54,572 bases of DNA. Source: Mesobacillus selenatarsenatis SF-1. GTDB lineage: Bacteria > Bacillota > Bacilli > Bacillales > Cytobacillaceae. The notes beneath the pieces were generated by a model, which did not search any database, was not told the origin of the DNA, and saw only the letters and a list, made by a program, of their open reading frames with translations. How positions within the stretch are numbered: the stretch's first letter is position 1; each line of letters begins with the position of its first letter. Location of the stretch: contig NZ_BASE01000025.1 of NCBI RefSeq assembly GCF_000813125.1, positions 1 through 54,572 of the forward strand. The letters are read 5' to 3'. The position numbers and the translations under genes were made by a program. This document shows positions 8,676 to 17,881 of this stretch, piece after piece.

Positions 8676-9557
8676 ATGAAAATGAGGGTTTCCGCAGTCC
8701 AATACCATCTTCACACGATCAGGTCGTTCGAAGAGTTTGCTCAGCAGTGTGAGCATTATGTAAAAACAGCACAGGAGTATGGTTCAGAGTTCGTTTTGTT
8801 TCCTGAGTTCTTTACTACTCAATTATTATCAATCGGCAGTGAGCAGGGTACGAGGTTGACCATCAATGAACTCCCCGGTTTTACCGAGCAATATTTAAAC
8901 CTTTTCCAGAGTTTCGCATTGGAAACAGGGATGCACATCATTGGCGGAACACATGTCATTGCTCGAGAAGGAAAGCTCTTTAATGTCGCTCACATGTTTT
9001 ACCCGGATGGCAGAATCGTCGAGCAGGCGAAGCTTCATATTACACCTACCGAGGTAAATGAGTGGAATATGAGTGCGGGAGAAGATTTCAGGGTATTTGA
9101 TACAGAGAAAGGGCGCATCGCGCTGCTAACCTGCTATGATATTGAGTTTCCTGAAATTGTAAGGATGGCTAAAGCAAAAGGTGCAGATGTCATTTTCGTT
9201 CCTTCTTGTACAGATGACCGTCATGGTTTCCATCGAGTTCGCTATACGAGCCATGCACGGGCTATTGAAAACCAGATCTACGTCGTTTTGACAGGAACAG
9301 TAGGCGCATTGCCTACAGTTGACTTTATGCGCGCTAACTTTGGCCAGGCGGCAGTGATTACGCCTAATGATATTCCGTTCCCTCCAAAAGGTCTTCAGGT
9401 TGAAGGGGAACTTAATGATGACATGATTGTTACTGCCGACCTTGATTTGGAACTATTGTACGAAGTGCGTGAGCGCGGTTCGGTCACTACATGGCGCGAC
9501 CGCCGTACTGACCTTTATCCAGACTGGGAACAAGCCGAAAAGAATTTTATACGATAA
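8676..9557 (+). CDS. Carbon-nitrogen hydrolase (nitrilase superfamily)
   Basis: 293 aa. The Glu-Lys-Cys triad is visible: E44 in FPEFF, K119 in AKLHITP and C153 in LLTCYDIEFPE. Such enzymes cleave amides or nitriles; the specific substrate cannot be read from sequence. ATG at 8676 has AGGGGGA upstream. The next gene, an acetyltransferase, starts 11 bp downstream, so the two are co-transcribed. In B. subtilis YhcX the same two folds are joined in one protein, in the opposite order. Confidence 0.88.
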   Translation: MKMRVSAVQYHLHTIRSFEEFAQQCEHYVKTAQEYGSEFVLFPEFFTTQLLSIGSEQGTRLTINELPGFTEQYLNLFQSFALETGMHIIGGTHVIAREGKLFNVAHMFYPDGRIVEQAKLHITPTEVNEWNMSAGEDFRVFDTEKGRIALLTCYDIEFPEIVRMAKAKGADVIFVPSCTDDRHGFHRVRYTSHARAIENQIYVVLTGTVGALPTVDFMRANFGQAAVITPNDIPFPPKGLQVEGELNDDMIVTADLDLELLYEVRERGSVTTWRDRRTDLYPDWEQAEKNFIR

Positions 9558-9568
9558 GGAGCAGTTAC

Positions 9569-10240
9569 ATGGAATATATTCGCGTTAACAGTATCGATGA
9601 TCCGCTTTTTGCCAAGCTCCATAATTTAATGAAGGAAGTTTTCCCTCCGGAGGAAGTATTGGAGTTTGATTTATGGAAAGGGCCACTCGAAGATCCAGGC
9701 ATTAGGGTTTTTGTTGCTGTACATGAGAATGAAGTGGTTGGAGTAACCGAATATCGCTATTATCCTGACTGGAATATAGCGATGACTGACTTTACCATTG
9801 TCGGAAAACCGGGATTAAGTCTTGGAAGATTCCTTGCCAATAAAAGAATGGAAGACCTGCAGGAACTCGCTGGTGAACAAGGGGTAGAATTGTTTGGGAT
9901 GTTCGCAGAAATTTATGATCCGTACCGTAAGACAGATCATGATTTTGGTGGTGTAAAAACGATGGACCCATTTGTAAGGCGCGAAGTATTATCTCACCTT
10001 GGGTATAAGCGTCTGGATATGGAATACGTCCATCCATCATGGGAAAATGACGGAGAAGCAGTTGAGGGACTCGATTTATGCTTTATGCCAGCTGATGAGA
10101 ATACTCATGAACTGCCTGCAGCGTTAATTACAGATTTTCTTACCACTTATTATTCCGTTCTTCAAAAGAAGCCAGAGAAGTGGAATAAGATGGTGGATCA
10201 ACTGAATAATAAAAAAACCGTGGCATTGTTGCCATTATAA
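9569..10240 (+). CDS. GNAT-like N-acetyltransferase partner of the nitrilase
   Basis: 223 aa. An N-terminal GNAT-like core is seen (VFVAVHENEVVGVTEYRYYPDWNIAMTDFTIVG), followed by a longer C-terminal part with no motif I recognise. It follows the nitrilase by 11 bp with an AAGGAG site and shares a terminator at 10248. The pairing suggests acylation/deacylation of the same small molecule, but this is inference. Confidence 0.6.
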   Translation: MEYIRVNSIDDPLFAKLHNLMKEVFPPEEVLEFDLWKGPLEDPGIRVFVAVHENEVVGVTEYRYYPDWNIAMTDFTIVGKPGLSLGRFLANKRMEDLQELAGEQGVELFGMFAEIYDPYRKTDHDFGGVKTMDPFVRREVLSHLGYKRLDMEYVHPSWENDGEAVEGLDLCFMPADENTHELPAALITDFLTTYYSVLQKKPEKWNKMVDQLNNKKTVALLPL

Positions 10241-10247
10241 TGTGTAG

Positions 10248-10279
10248 ACCAGCAGTGAACCATTACTGCTGGTTTTTTT
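10248..10279 (+). terminator. Rho-independent terminator after nitrilase-GNAT pair
   Basis: 9-bp stem ACCAGCAGT / ACTGCTGGT with an 8-nt loop and a seven-T tail. Confidence 0.9.
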
Positions 10280-10389
10280 GTTCTGTGCCAAATCGTTTGC
10301 CTTCTTTTCAAATGAGTCACAAGATTTGTTTTCACCGATGAGATTTTCTATAATTAACCCTTGACTACATAATTGAAAGGAGTCATCAT

Positions 10390-11106
10390 ATGGAATCTTT
10401 AAAAGGGAAAACAGCGCTGATCACGGGTGCTGGCAGAGGTATCGGCCGGGCTGCTGCTATAGCTCTGGCTAAAGAGGGCGTAAATATTGGCATGATTGGG
10501 CTAACACTTGCCAATCTGGAGAAGGTTACAACTGAACTTGAGGAATATGGAGTAAATGTTTCAGGAGCTGTAGCCGATGTATCTGACATCGAATCTGTAC
10601 AGCACGCTGTTGAGCATGTAACAGAAGAAATCGGTCCAATAGATATCCTGATTAACAATGCAGGAATCGCAAAATTTGGCGGCTTTCTCGAGCTAGAACC
10701 ACAGGAGTGGGAAAAAATTATCAAGGTCAATTTGATGGGCACGTATAATGTGACTCGTGCTGTCTTGCCAGGAATGATTGAGCGAAAAACTGGTGACATC
10801 ATCAATGTTGCTTCCACAGCAGGGCAAAAGGGAGCGCCGGTAACAAGCGCATATAGTGCATCAAAATTCGGAGTCCTCGGGTTGACAGAATCGTTAATGC
10901 TTGAAGTCCGAAAGCATAACATTCGTGTCAGCGCTCTTACTCCAAGCACAGTAGCTACTGACCTGGCCATTGAGTCGAACTTAACAGATGGCAATCCGGA
11001 AAAAGTCATGCAGCCAGAAGATCTGGCTGAGTTAATGGTAGCTCAGCTAAAATTAAACCGCCGCGTTTTCATCAAGACAGCTGGAATGTGGTCAACAAAT
11101 CCATAA
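10390..11106 (+). CDS. yoxD: Short-chain dehydrogenase, 3-ketoacyl-ACP reductase-like YoxD
   Basis: 238 aa classical SDR. Cofactor motif GAGRGIG near residue 13, NNAG motif, catalytic Ser in VASTAGQ and YSASK. The C-terminal ending ([15 protein letters not shown]) is characteristic of the YoxD group. Annotated as a FabG-type NADPH-dependent oxidoreductase, but the physiological substrate is not established. It stands alone, with its own terminator. Confidence 0.85.
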   Translation: MESLKGKTALITGAGRGIGRAAAIALAKEGVNIGMIGLTLANLEKVTTELEEYGVNVSGAVADVSDIESVQHAVEHVTEEIGPIDILINNAGIAKFGGFLELEPQEWEKIIKVNLMGTYNVTRAVLPGMIERKTGDIINVASTAGQKGAPVTSAYSASKFGVLGLTESLMLEVRKHNIRVSALTPSTVATDLAIESNLTDGNPEKVMQPEDLAELMVAQLKLNRRVFIKTAGMWSTNP

Positions 11107-11112
11107 TCATTC

Positions 11113-11149
11113 AGAGGGTAGAACCTACAAAGGTTTTATCCTCTTTTTT
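11113..11149 (+). terminator. Terminator of yoxD
   Basis: Imperfect 13-bp stem (AGAGGGTAGAACC with GGTTTTATCCTCT) followed by a T-run. Confidence 0.8.
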
Positions 11150-11172
11150 CTATAAAACTAAACAAAAACTGA

Positions 11173-11273
11173 AGTGTCTTCCTGAAAAAGACACTCACGA
11201 TCAGTGATAGTACCTGGTACTAATTAGTTGGAGGAATACCGCTTAAATATGCTGTTCTAGACTCTAGAACGGC
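11173..11273. other. Cluster of three inverted repeats in intergenic DNA
   Basis: Within the 243-bp gap are AGTGTCTT / AAGACACT (11173-11195), the perfect 15-bp palindrome TAGTACCTGGTACTA (11208-11222), and an 11-bp-arm dyad centred at 11262 (GTTCTAGA-C-TCTAGAAC core). None is followed by a T-run. Function unknown; could be operators or a structured RNA. Confidence 0.5.
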
Positions 11274-11331
11274 TATTATTATATTAAAAAACGATACTAT
11301 TATTTTGGTATAACTTAAGAGAAGTAACAAA

Positions 11332-11351
11332 AAAACGGCCTAAGCCGTTTT
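11332..11351 (-). terminator. Terminator of the small membrane protein gene
   Basis: Perfect 8-bp stem AAAACGGC / GCCGTTTT with a CTAA loop. It overlaps the stop codon region of the minus-strand gene and is followed on that strand by a long T-run. Confidence 0.85.
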
Positions 11352-11709
11352 AAAAAGCATATTGGAATATCCCATAATAAAGGGGCAGTACAAATATCAA
11401 TCCACTCAGTTTAGCTGGAAGCGGCATGGGCTCTTCCTCTTCGTGCAGGTCAAAGTCCCCTGCAAACCGCTCCGCAAAGAATATTGTAAAAATCACATCC
11501 CAAAGGAGACCGAAAACGAAGACAATTTTCCATACTAAAGGGGTTAGCATTTCTGTTTCAGTCACATATCCAAATAATCCAAGCCAAGTGATGATTGAAA
11601 TGACAAAATCCAGCCTGGTGATATTGTTTTTATATTTACCCTTGATCAGAAACCAAATTGCCGTGGTACCCATAAATCCTAAATACATTAACCATAAAAA
11701 ATCAGTCAT
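11350..11709 (-). CDS. Small integral membrane protein, function unknown
   Basis: 119 aa with four predicted helices: about 4-20, 33-50, 58-80 and 100-117. The third loop is acidic (DLHEEEEP). No family recognised. Single gene with its own terminator. Confidence 0.65.
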   Translation of the reverse strand: MTDFLWLMYLGFMGTTAIWFLIKGKYKNNITRLDFVISIITWLGLFGYVTETEMLTPLVWKIVFVFGLLWDVIFTIFFAERFAGDFDLHEEEEPMPLPAKLSGLIFVLPLYYGIFQYAF

Positions 11710-11882
11710 TTTCTTACCTCGTAATCTTTTAATTAGTTTCTTATCAGATTGATTTAAGCTTCCTGATTCTGAAACTTATAAATCGAAACAGAATGATAGT
11801 GGTAAGTCGCTTTGTCCGAGAAGAACACCCTTTAAACGCACCTATCCTATTATAAAGGTGAATAGGAAATGTTGGAATAGAA

Positions 11883-11893
11883 ATTGTCGAAAA
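11883..11893. promoter_or_regulatory. Spo0A-box-like sequence
   Basis: ATTGTCGAAAA contains TTGTCGAA, a good match to the 0A box (TTTGTCRAA). It lies about 105 bp upstream of the 1159-aa membrane protein gene. The rest of this 288-bp gap shows nothing I can name. Confidence 0.35.
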
Positions 11894-11997
11894 ATGACTT
11901 GTGATTTTTTTATGTAGAATGTTGAATTATTTTATGAAAGGTGTAAAATTACACTAAACAGTTCGAATATGGGTTAAAGAGGGATTGGGGGATAAAA

Positions 11998-14900
11998 ATG
12001 GAACATGCTCCTAAAGAGGAAAGACGCAGGATTTTCCGTAATGAGCTCTATAATTTAAAAGAATTAGGTTATGTATCACCAGGGGAATACAAAAGTGTAT
12101 CAGAAGCCCATAATGAATACTTTCTTGATTTGCTGGCAAAAGACCGGCAGGAGAAAGACTTGGCAACTAGGAACATTACTCGTAAAGTACTTGAACTTGA
12201 GAACGAAAAAGTTCAGTCAACAGATAGCGTTGCAGTGAAGGAGAATCAAATAAAACAGTCTAAACCACGCCCGGTAAAAGCCAGACCAAAGAAATCAGCG
12301 GAAGAGATTCGTGAACGGAATATTTCCTGGTCTTTGAATATAGGGGTGATCATGCTTTTGATTGGCGGTTTGTACCTAGCTACAAGCAACTGGGAAAGTA
12401 TGACTCCATGGATGAAGACAGGGTCAATCGCAATGGTTTCGGCTTTGTTTTACGGAATGGCCTATATTAGCTACAAGATCATTAAAATTGAAAAAACAGC
12501 CTTTGCGTTTGTGGTACTTGGCAGCCTTTTCTTGCCTATCTTCACCTTATCACTAGGCTGGTTTGAATTGCTCGGCCCTTACTTATCGTTCTATGGAGAA
12601 GGCCGCTTCATATTAGGGGCAATAAGCAGTTCAGTGTTGATTCCGATATATGGGTTTCTGGCAAAGAGGCTATCTTCGAGGTTATTCGTATGGTTTACGT
12701 TTATTACAACCTCGATTGCAGCAGCATATATGTTGAGCGCGATTGGGCTGAAAACAGACGGATTTTACCTCGGCCTGATTATTTTCAATACACTTCTGAT
12801 TGCAGCCTATCACCAGCTAAAAATAAAAGATCAGCTGCCGCTCTTCACCAAGGAACTTGCAGTATATTCACAGGCGAACTTGGTCCTGTCTACCTTATTA
12901 ATGCTTTTCTTTTATGAAAATCATGTTTTCAATGGCTTTAATTTGATTTTGACCGCTGTTGTCTATCTGTCTATGATCTTCGTTAATGGGCATAAAGAGT
13001 ATCATTTTGTTTTCAGTGCCATGTTCATTTATGGTGCATATCAAATTCTTGATAATTGGCGATTTACAGAGGTAAGCGTGATAGGTTATGCACTTCTTGG
13101 TTTCGTTTTTCTGTTAGTTCCAAGAATCATTGATGATAAACACGCCTTGAAAAGAGCTTTCCAAATGACTAGTGCAGTTGTATCAGGTCTTGCCTTTTTA
13201 TTCATCACAGCCGAAGGGATGATGATTCATACAGAAAATCCATCCTTTATTCTTATGGCAGCTTACCTGATCATTTCAGCTAACTTCATTTATCTTGCGA
13301 ATACCAATGAAAATATCATTTTTAAATATTTAAGTCCGATTTTCCTTGCAGCCGCTATGTTTGAGGCCGTTTTGCAAATTGGGAAATGGATTGGTTTCGA
13401 AAACCTTGTTTTGCCAATTTATTTCATTGGGTTCATTCTCTTCATTCTTCCAGGCTGGCTGGTCAAGATGAAGTATCTTCAAGCCATTAAAACCAGCTCG
13501 CGGGATGTCGGAAAAGTGATCATGCTTTTCATGATTCTTGTTGCTTTTTCCATGTTCGACTGGTGGGAGCTGGCCCTGATGTTCTCGCTGACCAGCTGTG
13601 CTTTGTATATCATGATAAAAATAGAAAGCAGACCGTTTTTGCCTTTGATTGCTCAATGGGCAGCACCCATCTCACTCGGTTTATCAGCCGCTGCCATCGG
13701 GGAGGAAATACGGTTACATTCCAGCTTTTATAACGATTTTATTGGAATGCCCGGAAATTTCGCACTTGCGGGAGTCTTTTTATTAGGTGTCAGTTTTGTA
13801 CTTGGCAAAACAAAGGAAACCATCCTGTCACAAAATGCATTTTTCAGTTCGCATGGTTTCTATGCGGCAAGCCTGTTTTATACGTTCGCGTCTCCGATGA
13901 CAAATATTTACGGAGAATCAATCATTTGGTTTGGCGGAATCTTGATGTCTCTCTTGCTTTATAGAGTCACAAAAGAGTCACTGGTCGCATTTTTCTCCGG
14001 TGCAGTCAGTCTTGCCTGGTACCTGATGACTATGGACTCGATTAATCAAAAGATATTTGATTTTAGTACAACAATAGAGTCTTTAATCATCCCAGGAGGT
14101 GGATGGTTATTGCTGGGGGTAGCGGCTTTACTTTTTCAAAAGCAGAGAGGTCTTGCAATTGCTTATTCATGGATTGCTCATATCTACCTCGCTCCAATAA
14201 TGGCAGTTGAGTTTATCATCTACGGGGAAGAAGCAATCTTAAGCTACTTGATTGCAACTGGAGTCTATGCAGGGAGTATTTTCTTTGTGAAAAAGGAATG
14301 GAAAGTGAAATCGTTCTTATACGCTGCATTCACTACGTTGTTCCTGGCGATCAAGACGGGTATCAGTCAATTTACAGAAACAGATACAGGTCATTACGCC
14401 TTCCTGGTGACAAGTGTTTTGTTGACTCTATTCTGGTTATTGTCATCCGCGAGTTTTAAACAAAGAACCTTATATTATCTTGTCCCGATTTCACTCTTAG
14501 GAGTAGCAAGCTTCCTGGCAGCATATCCATACAGCTGGCTGTTGTACGGAATAACAATTGGTTATGCAGCAGCGATATTGGCTTTGCTCCATAGAGTGAA
14601 ATGGGATTTAGCCGCAATGATCCCGTTATTGATGATCTTTTACGGCACAATCCAAATCATGTTCCTGGCACAGCTGCATGTGTATTGGGATATGGCTATT
14701 CTTTCAGGATCAGGAATTTTGCTTATTTTTTCAGGGAGAAGGATTTATAGCAATCTCTGGGAAAAGGGAAGAGTTTTGGGACTACAAAGCCTGGATGCTT
14801 ATTCATTAGTCGGATTCTTGTTCATTGTTTCCGTGGCACTGATGAATGGTGAAACCTTTTGGGCGCTCATTGTCCATGGACTCCTTCTATCTGCAGGATT

Positions 14901-15477
14901 ATGGCTGCAGAAGAACAGGGTTCATGGTAAAGGAGTAAGTGTAATTCAATTTATCGCAGGATCTTACCTGCTGATTCCTTATTATGCAGCCGTAGAACAG
15001 CTTAATATCCCAGCCTTATTTGAAAGGGAGGTATTCGTACTTCCGCTAGTGGCCCTTGTGATTTTCTTACGATATATGCTCAAAGAGAGATACAAGCAAA
15101 TCACCAGCTATATTCAGTGGGCAGTATTGATTATAGTCTCGCTTTTACTCATTCAGGATGGTCTAGAAAGCAATACGGTTTATGATGCCTTGATTCTTGG
15201 ATCGCTGTCGCTTATTTCCATGCTGGCCGGTATGTGGCTGAGAGTAAAAGCTTATTTCTTTGTTGGGGCAGGAGTTCTACTTCTTAATGTGGTTCTGCAA
15301 ACCCGCCCATTCTGGGGAAATCTCCCTTGGTGGGGTTACCTCTTGATCGCCGGTTCGATCCTGATCAGTGTTGCCAGCATTAATGAGTGGAATAAACAAA
15401 AAGGAGCTAGAGGGGAGAAAACTCTCCTCGAAAAGTTAAAAGAGAGCTTACTTATGAAAATGAAAAACTGGAACTAA
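11998..15477 (+). CDS. Very large polytopic membrane protein (DUF2157/SCO7613-like)
   Basis: 1159 aa. The first ~100 residues are charged and soluble (KEERRRIFRNELYNLKELG style), with a short basic stretch before the first helix at about 115. The remainder is about 30 or more consecutive hydrophobic helices with short loops. This layout resembles the DUF2157/SCO7613 C-terminal-domain membrane proteins common in Bacillaceae. No catalytic motif is seen and the function is unknown. Start ATG follows a GGGGGA site. Confidence 0.7.
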   Translation: MEHAPKEERRRIFRNELYNLKELGYVSPGEYKSVSEAHNEYFLDLLAKDRQEKDLATRNITRKVLELENEKVQSTDSVAVKENQIKQSKPRPVKARPKKSAEEIRERNISWSLNIGVIMLLIGGLYLATSNWESMTPWMKTGSIAMVSALFYGMAYISYKIIKIEKTAFAFVVLGSLFLPIFTLSLGWFELLGPYLSFYGEGRFILGAISSSVLIPIYGFLAKRLSSRLFVWFTFITTSIAAAYMLSAIGLKTDGFYLGLIIFNTLLIAAYHQLKIKDQLPLFTKELAVYSQANLVLSTLLMLFFYENHVFNGFNLILTAVVYLSMIFVNGHKEYHFVFSAMFIYGAYQILDNWRFTEVSVIGYALLGFVFLLVPRIIDDKHALKRAFQMTSAVVSGLAFLFITAEGMMIHTENPSFILMAAYLIISANFIYLANTNENIIFKYLSPIFLAAAMFEAVLQIGKWIGFENLVLPIYFIGFILFILPGWLVKMKYLQAIKTSSRDVGKVIMLFMILVAFSMFDWWELALMFSLTSCALYIMIKIESRPFLPLIAQWAAPISLGLSAAAIGEEIRLHSSFYNDFIGMPGNFALAGVFLLGVSFVLGKTKETILSQNAFFSSHGFYAASLFYTFASPMTNIYGESIIWFGGILMSLLLYRVTKESLVAFFSGAVSLAWYLMTMDSINQKIFDFSTTIESLIIPGGGWLLLGVAALLFQKQRGLAIAYSWIAHIYLAPIMAVEFIIYGEEAILSYLIATGVYAGSIFFVKKEWKVKSFLYAAFTTLFLAIKTGISQFTETDTGHYAFLVTSVLLTLFWLLSSASFKQRTLYYLVPISLLGVASFLAAYPYSWLLYGITIGYAAAILALLHRVKWDLAAMIPLLMIFYGTIQIMFLAQLHVYWDMAILSGSGILLIFSGRRIYSNLWEKGRVLGLQSLDAYSLVGFLFIVSVALMNGETFWALIVHGLLLSAGLWLQKNRVHGKGVSVIQFIAGSYLLIPYYAAVEQLNIPALFEREVFVLPLVALVIFLRYMLKERYKQITSYIQWAVLIIVSLLLIQDGLESNTVYDALILGSLSLISMLAGMWLRVKAYFFVGAGVLLLNVVLQTRPFWGNLPWWGYLLIAGSILISVASINEWNKQKGARGEKTLLEKLKESLLMKMKNWN

Positions 15478-15480
15478 TAG

Positions 15481-15526
15481 AAGCTGGCAAAGGGGGAATG
15501 TTTTAATCCTTTGCCAGCTTTGTTTT
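15481..15526 (+). terminator. Terminator of the large membrane protein gene
   Basis: Perfect 13-bp stem AAGCTGGCAAAGG / CCTTTGCCAGCTT with a 14-nt loop, then TGTTTT. Confidence 0.85.
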
Positions 15527-15621
15527 ATGTGAAAGTAAGGATGCAAAAAAGTGCATTTCTGGATGATTTCTGTTAACATTCATAAAAATAAGTGTATCAC
15601 ATCAGCTAAGGAGGTTATGAA

Positions 15622-16170
15622 ATGAGGGATGTAACTATTTTGGACATATTTGAGCACCATATTGCCCAGAAATACTTGAAGCGTTCTGGCATGGCCCATG
15701 CTATCGCTGTCGCTTACCACGCATTCCATCTTGCCAGGGAGCATAAGGTGGATGTAGATATTGCCGCAAAAGCCGGTTTCCTGCATGATATAGGGCATTT
15801 TACCTGGTACAGGAACGGAAAATGGGACTACGAGCTATACAGGAAAAATGACATCCATCCAATTAAGGGAGCGGAAAGAGCGCATAAACTCTTGATCCGA
15901 TTGGGTGAAAACCCCGTGCAGGCGAAAGCCACTTCACTTGCAATCCTTTTCCATACAGACTCCTTTTTGCCTTCAAACGATATTATCCGTACGCCACTTC
16001 AGCAGGTAGTGAAATGGGCAGATGAAAAAGACGAAGAAGAAGGTGGAAACCATCATTACAGGAAAATAGAACATGAACGTGCAAAACAAAGCATTATCAG
16101 GCTTGATAAAATGATTGATGAAGAGATTATGAGTGGTAAAAGCGGGGGAGGAGCACAATTGCCATCTTAA
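15622..16170 (+). CDS. HD-domain phosphohydrolase-like protein
   Basis: 182 aa. Metal-binding HD pattern: HAIAVAYHAF, then LHDIGHFT, then a later LFHTDSF and WADEKDEEEG. This fits the HD superfamily of metal-dependent phosphohydrolases, small stand-alone type. Substrate unknown. ATG follows AAGGAGG. No co-transcribed neighbour. Confidence 0.75.
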   Translation: MRDVTILDIFEHHIAQKYLKRSGMAHAIAVAYHAFHLAREHKVDVDIAAKAGFLHDIGHFTWYRNGKWDYELYRKNDIHPIKGAERAHKLLIRLGENPVQAKATSLAILFHTDSFLPSNDIIRTPLQQVVKWADEKDEEEGGNHHYRKIEHERAKQSIIRLDKMIDEEIMSGKSGGGAQLPS

Positions 16171-16175
16171 ATAAG

Positions 16176-16312
16176 AAAAGCGTAAGCGCCTTGTTCAGCC
16201 CCAACAAGCGCTGCAGACAAGCGACTCGAGCTGCTCAAAGCTAACGCTTATCGCAAGATACTCGAGGAAGCACTCTCAGGGATGAAAACTGGCTAGGCGC
16301 TGAAGCTAGACA
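16176..16312 (+). repeat. Dispersed hairpin-ended repeat, copy 1
   Basis: Begins AAAAGCGTAAGCGCCTTG and ends GGCTAGGCGCTGAAGCTAGA; the internal AGCGCCT and AGGCGCT arms pair. The ends match copy 2 (28117-28233) closely while the middle differs, and a short inverted copy lies at 47397-47446. No ORF inside. It sits directly after the HD gene. Confidence 0.8.
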
Positions 16313-16345
16313 ATTCTCGAAGTGGAAATTTACACCTTCTTATCT

Positions 16346-16381
16346 GGTGAAAATAAGGGCATCGATCTTTTCGATGCCCTT
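16346..16381 (-). terminator. Terminator of yhcN-like gene
   Basis: Perfect 11-bp stem AAGGGCATCGA / TCGATGCCCTT with a 5-nt loop; on the minus strand it is followed by ATTTTC. Confidence 0.8.
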
Positions 16382-16393
16382 TGCTGGTTATTA

Positions 16394-16897
16394 TTAACGA
16401 TTTTTAGGGAAAAACCTTTCGATTGTATCATTGAAATCTTCAGTAAGCCCCACAATCGGTCTCCTGCTCTGAAGCTGCTCCCTATAGTCTGTCATACTGA
16501 CAACAAAGTCTGCATTGGATGAAACATAAACATCAGTAATGGACTCATCGGAGCCTTTGATCTGTTGAGCAATTTTGTTTTTTAAATCACCAGGAACAGC
16601 CTCTGTATCACCATTTTCAAGTACGACGGCAACATACGCATTTCGATGCACGGTAATGATGGTGGCGCTTTGAACTTCATTCATTATTTTTACCTGTTCC
16701 TCCGCATTTTCATCCACATGCATCTTGTATGTTTGATTATATGAATTGGAGGTGTACTCCTGGTTGATATTCTGGATTCGTGCACCATCATTATTTATCT
16801 GATAAGTTTCGGCTCCCTCATCCGTATATGTATTGCACCCAGTGAACAAAAGGACGGTCATAATCAGAATAAGCATCTGTACGCTAATTCGTTTCAT
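16394..16897 (-). CDS. YhcN/YlaJ-type sporulation lipoprotein
   Basis: 167 aa. Lipoprotein signal: hydrophobic helix then LLFTGC lipobox with the lipidated Cys near residue 20. The C-terminal half has the YhcN/YlaJ pattern (TIITVHRNAYVAVVL, SITDVYVSSNADFV). These are lipoproteins of the forespore inner membrane and cortex region. Start chosen at ATG 16897, 8 nt after AGGAGG; a TTG two codons earlier is less likely. A sigma-G-type promoter is visible upstream, which supports forespore expression. Confidence 0.85.
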   Translation of the reverse strand: MKRISVQMLILIMTVLLFTGCNTYTDEGAETYQINNDGARIQNINQEYTSNSYNQTYKMHVDENAEEQVKIMNEVQSATIITVHRNAYVAVVLENGDTEAVPGDLKNKIAQQIKGSDESITDVYVSSNADFVVSMTDYREQLQSRRPIVGLTEDFNDTIERFFPKNR

Positions 16898-16928
16898 TGG
16901 CAAATCCTCCTAATTTTTGAATCGCAAA

Positions 16929-16959
16929 TAGAATGTCCAATACCTTGAAGTTTTATTCG
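16929..16959 (-). promoter_or_regulatory. Sigma-G-like promoter of yhcN-type lipoprotein gene
   Basis: On the minus strand, CGAATA (16959-16954) is followed after 18 nt by CATTCTA (16935-16929). The reported sigma-G consensus is TGAATA, 17-18 nt, CATACTA. The -10 box ends 31 bp upstream of the start codon. Confidence 0.65.
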
Positions 16960-17109
16960 GAACTTTTCCTAACTAAACCGAGCGACTGAAGAATATTGTT
17001 TGTCGTGGCCAATTAGTTCTGTATGGCGACGTAATATTTGACATGATAGAGGAATTTTATGAAAGCGCCACCATAAGATTAATAGATAAAAAGTTTAGGA
17101 GGGTTTTTA

Positions 17110-17838
17110 ATGAATAAGTTCAGGGGTTTGATTAGTTTTGCTATTACAATGGTCTTTCTTCTATCCGTCTTTTCAACAGCCGAAGCGGCAAAAAAAGTGC
17201 CTGTTGCTTCAGAGAAGGATCCTGTCATTTTTGTCCACGGTTTTACAGGTTCGTCTTCCAGCTTTGATAACTTGAAACAATGGCTTGTTAGCCAGGGATG
17301 GCCGGCCAATTACCTGTATGCCATCCAATATTCAGATACTACAGGAAGCAGTGTCGACAATGCGTATGAACTGCAATCATTCGTTAAAAACGTTTTGCGC
17401 CAGACGAAAGCATCAAAAGTAGATATAGTCTCACATAGTATGGGTGGGCTAAGTACTCGATACTATGTAAAATACCTGGAAGGTGCCCAAAAAGTCGATG
17501 ATGTAGTCACCTTAGGTTCCCCTCATCACGGAACAAACTCTTCATATTTTGGATTATGGACTCAGGGAGCACGAGAAATGGTTCCCGGAAGTGCTTTCCT
17601 GAACGACTTAAACAGTGTTGATGAAACACCAAATGGAAGTGACACTTCAGCACCGATTCAATACACATCAATTTACAGCAGTGCTGATACAGTCATTAAC
17701 CCTTATACGAGCTCAATAATAAATGGAGCAGAAAATGTTGAAATTAGTGGTGTGAGCCATAGCGGCCTGTTGACAGATTCATCAGTCCGCCCTCTTATTC
17801 AGGCTGGGTTGGAGGATGGAGGAAAGAATACAAATTAA
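17110..17838 (+). CDS. Secreted triacylglycerol lipase/esterase, LipA-like
   Basis: 242 aa alpha/beta hydrolase. Sec signal peptide 1-26 (basic N-end, hydrophobic core, AEA-A site). Oxyanion region [10 protein letters not shown], nucleophile S110 in SHSMGG, acid D193 in SSADTVINP and H217 in VSHSGLL. Resembles B. subtilis LipA/LipB but with Ser instead of Ala before the HSMG. Slightly longer than mature LipA. Strong AGGAGGG site. Monocistronic. Confidence 0.88.
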   Translation: MNKFRGLISFAITMVFLLSVFSTAEAAKKVPVASEKDPVIFVHGFTGSSSSFDNLKQWLVSQGWPANYLYAIQYSDTTGSSVDNAYELQSFVKNVLRQTKASKVDIVSHSMGGLSTRYYVKYLEGAQKVDDVVTLGSPHHGTNSSYFGLWTQGAREMVPGSAFLNDLNSVDETPNGSDTSAPIQYTSIYSSADTVINPYTSSIINGAENVEISGVSHSGLLTDSSVRPLIQAGLEDGGKNTN

Positions 17839-17842
17839 ACAG

Positions 17843-17874
17843 ACAAAAGGCCAGCTTCTATGCTGGCCTTTTGT
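17843..17874. terminator. Bidirectional terminator, lipase / AI-2E permease
   Basis: ACAAAAGGCCAGC / GCTGGCCTTTTGT, a 13-bp perfect stem with a 6-nt loop between convergent genes. T-rich on both strands. Confidence 0.9.
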
Positions 17875-17881
17875 GATTTGT

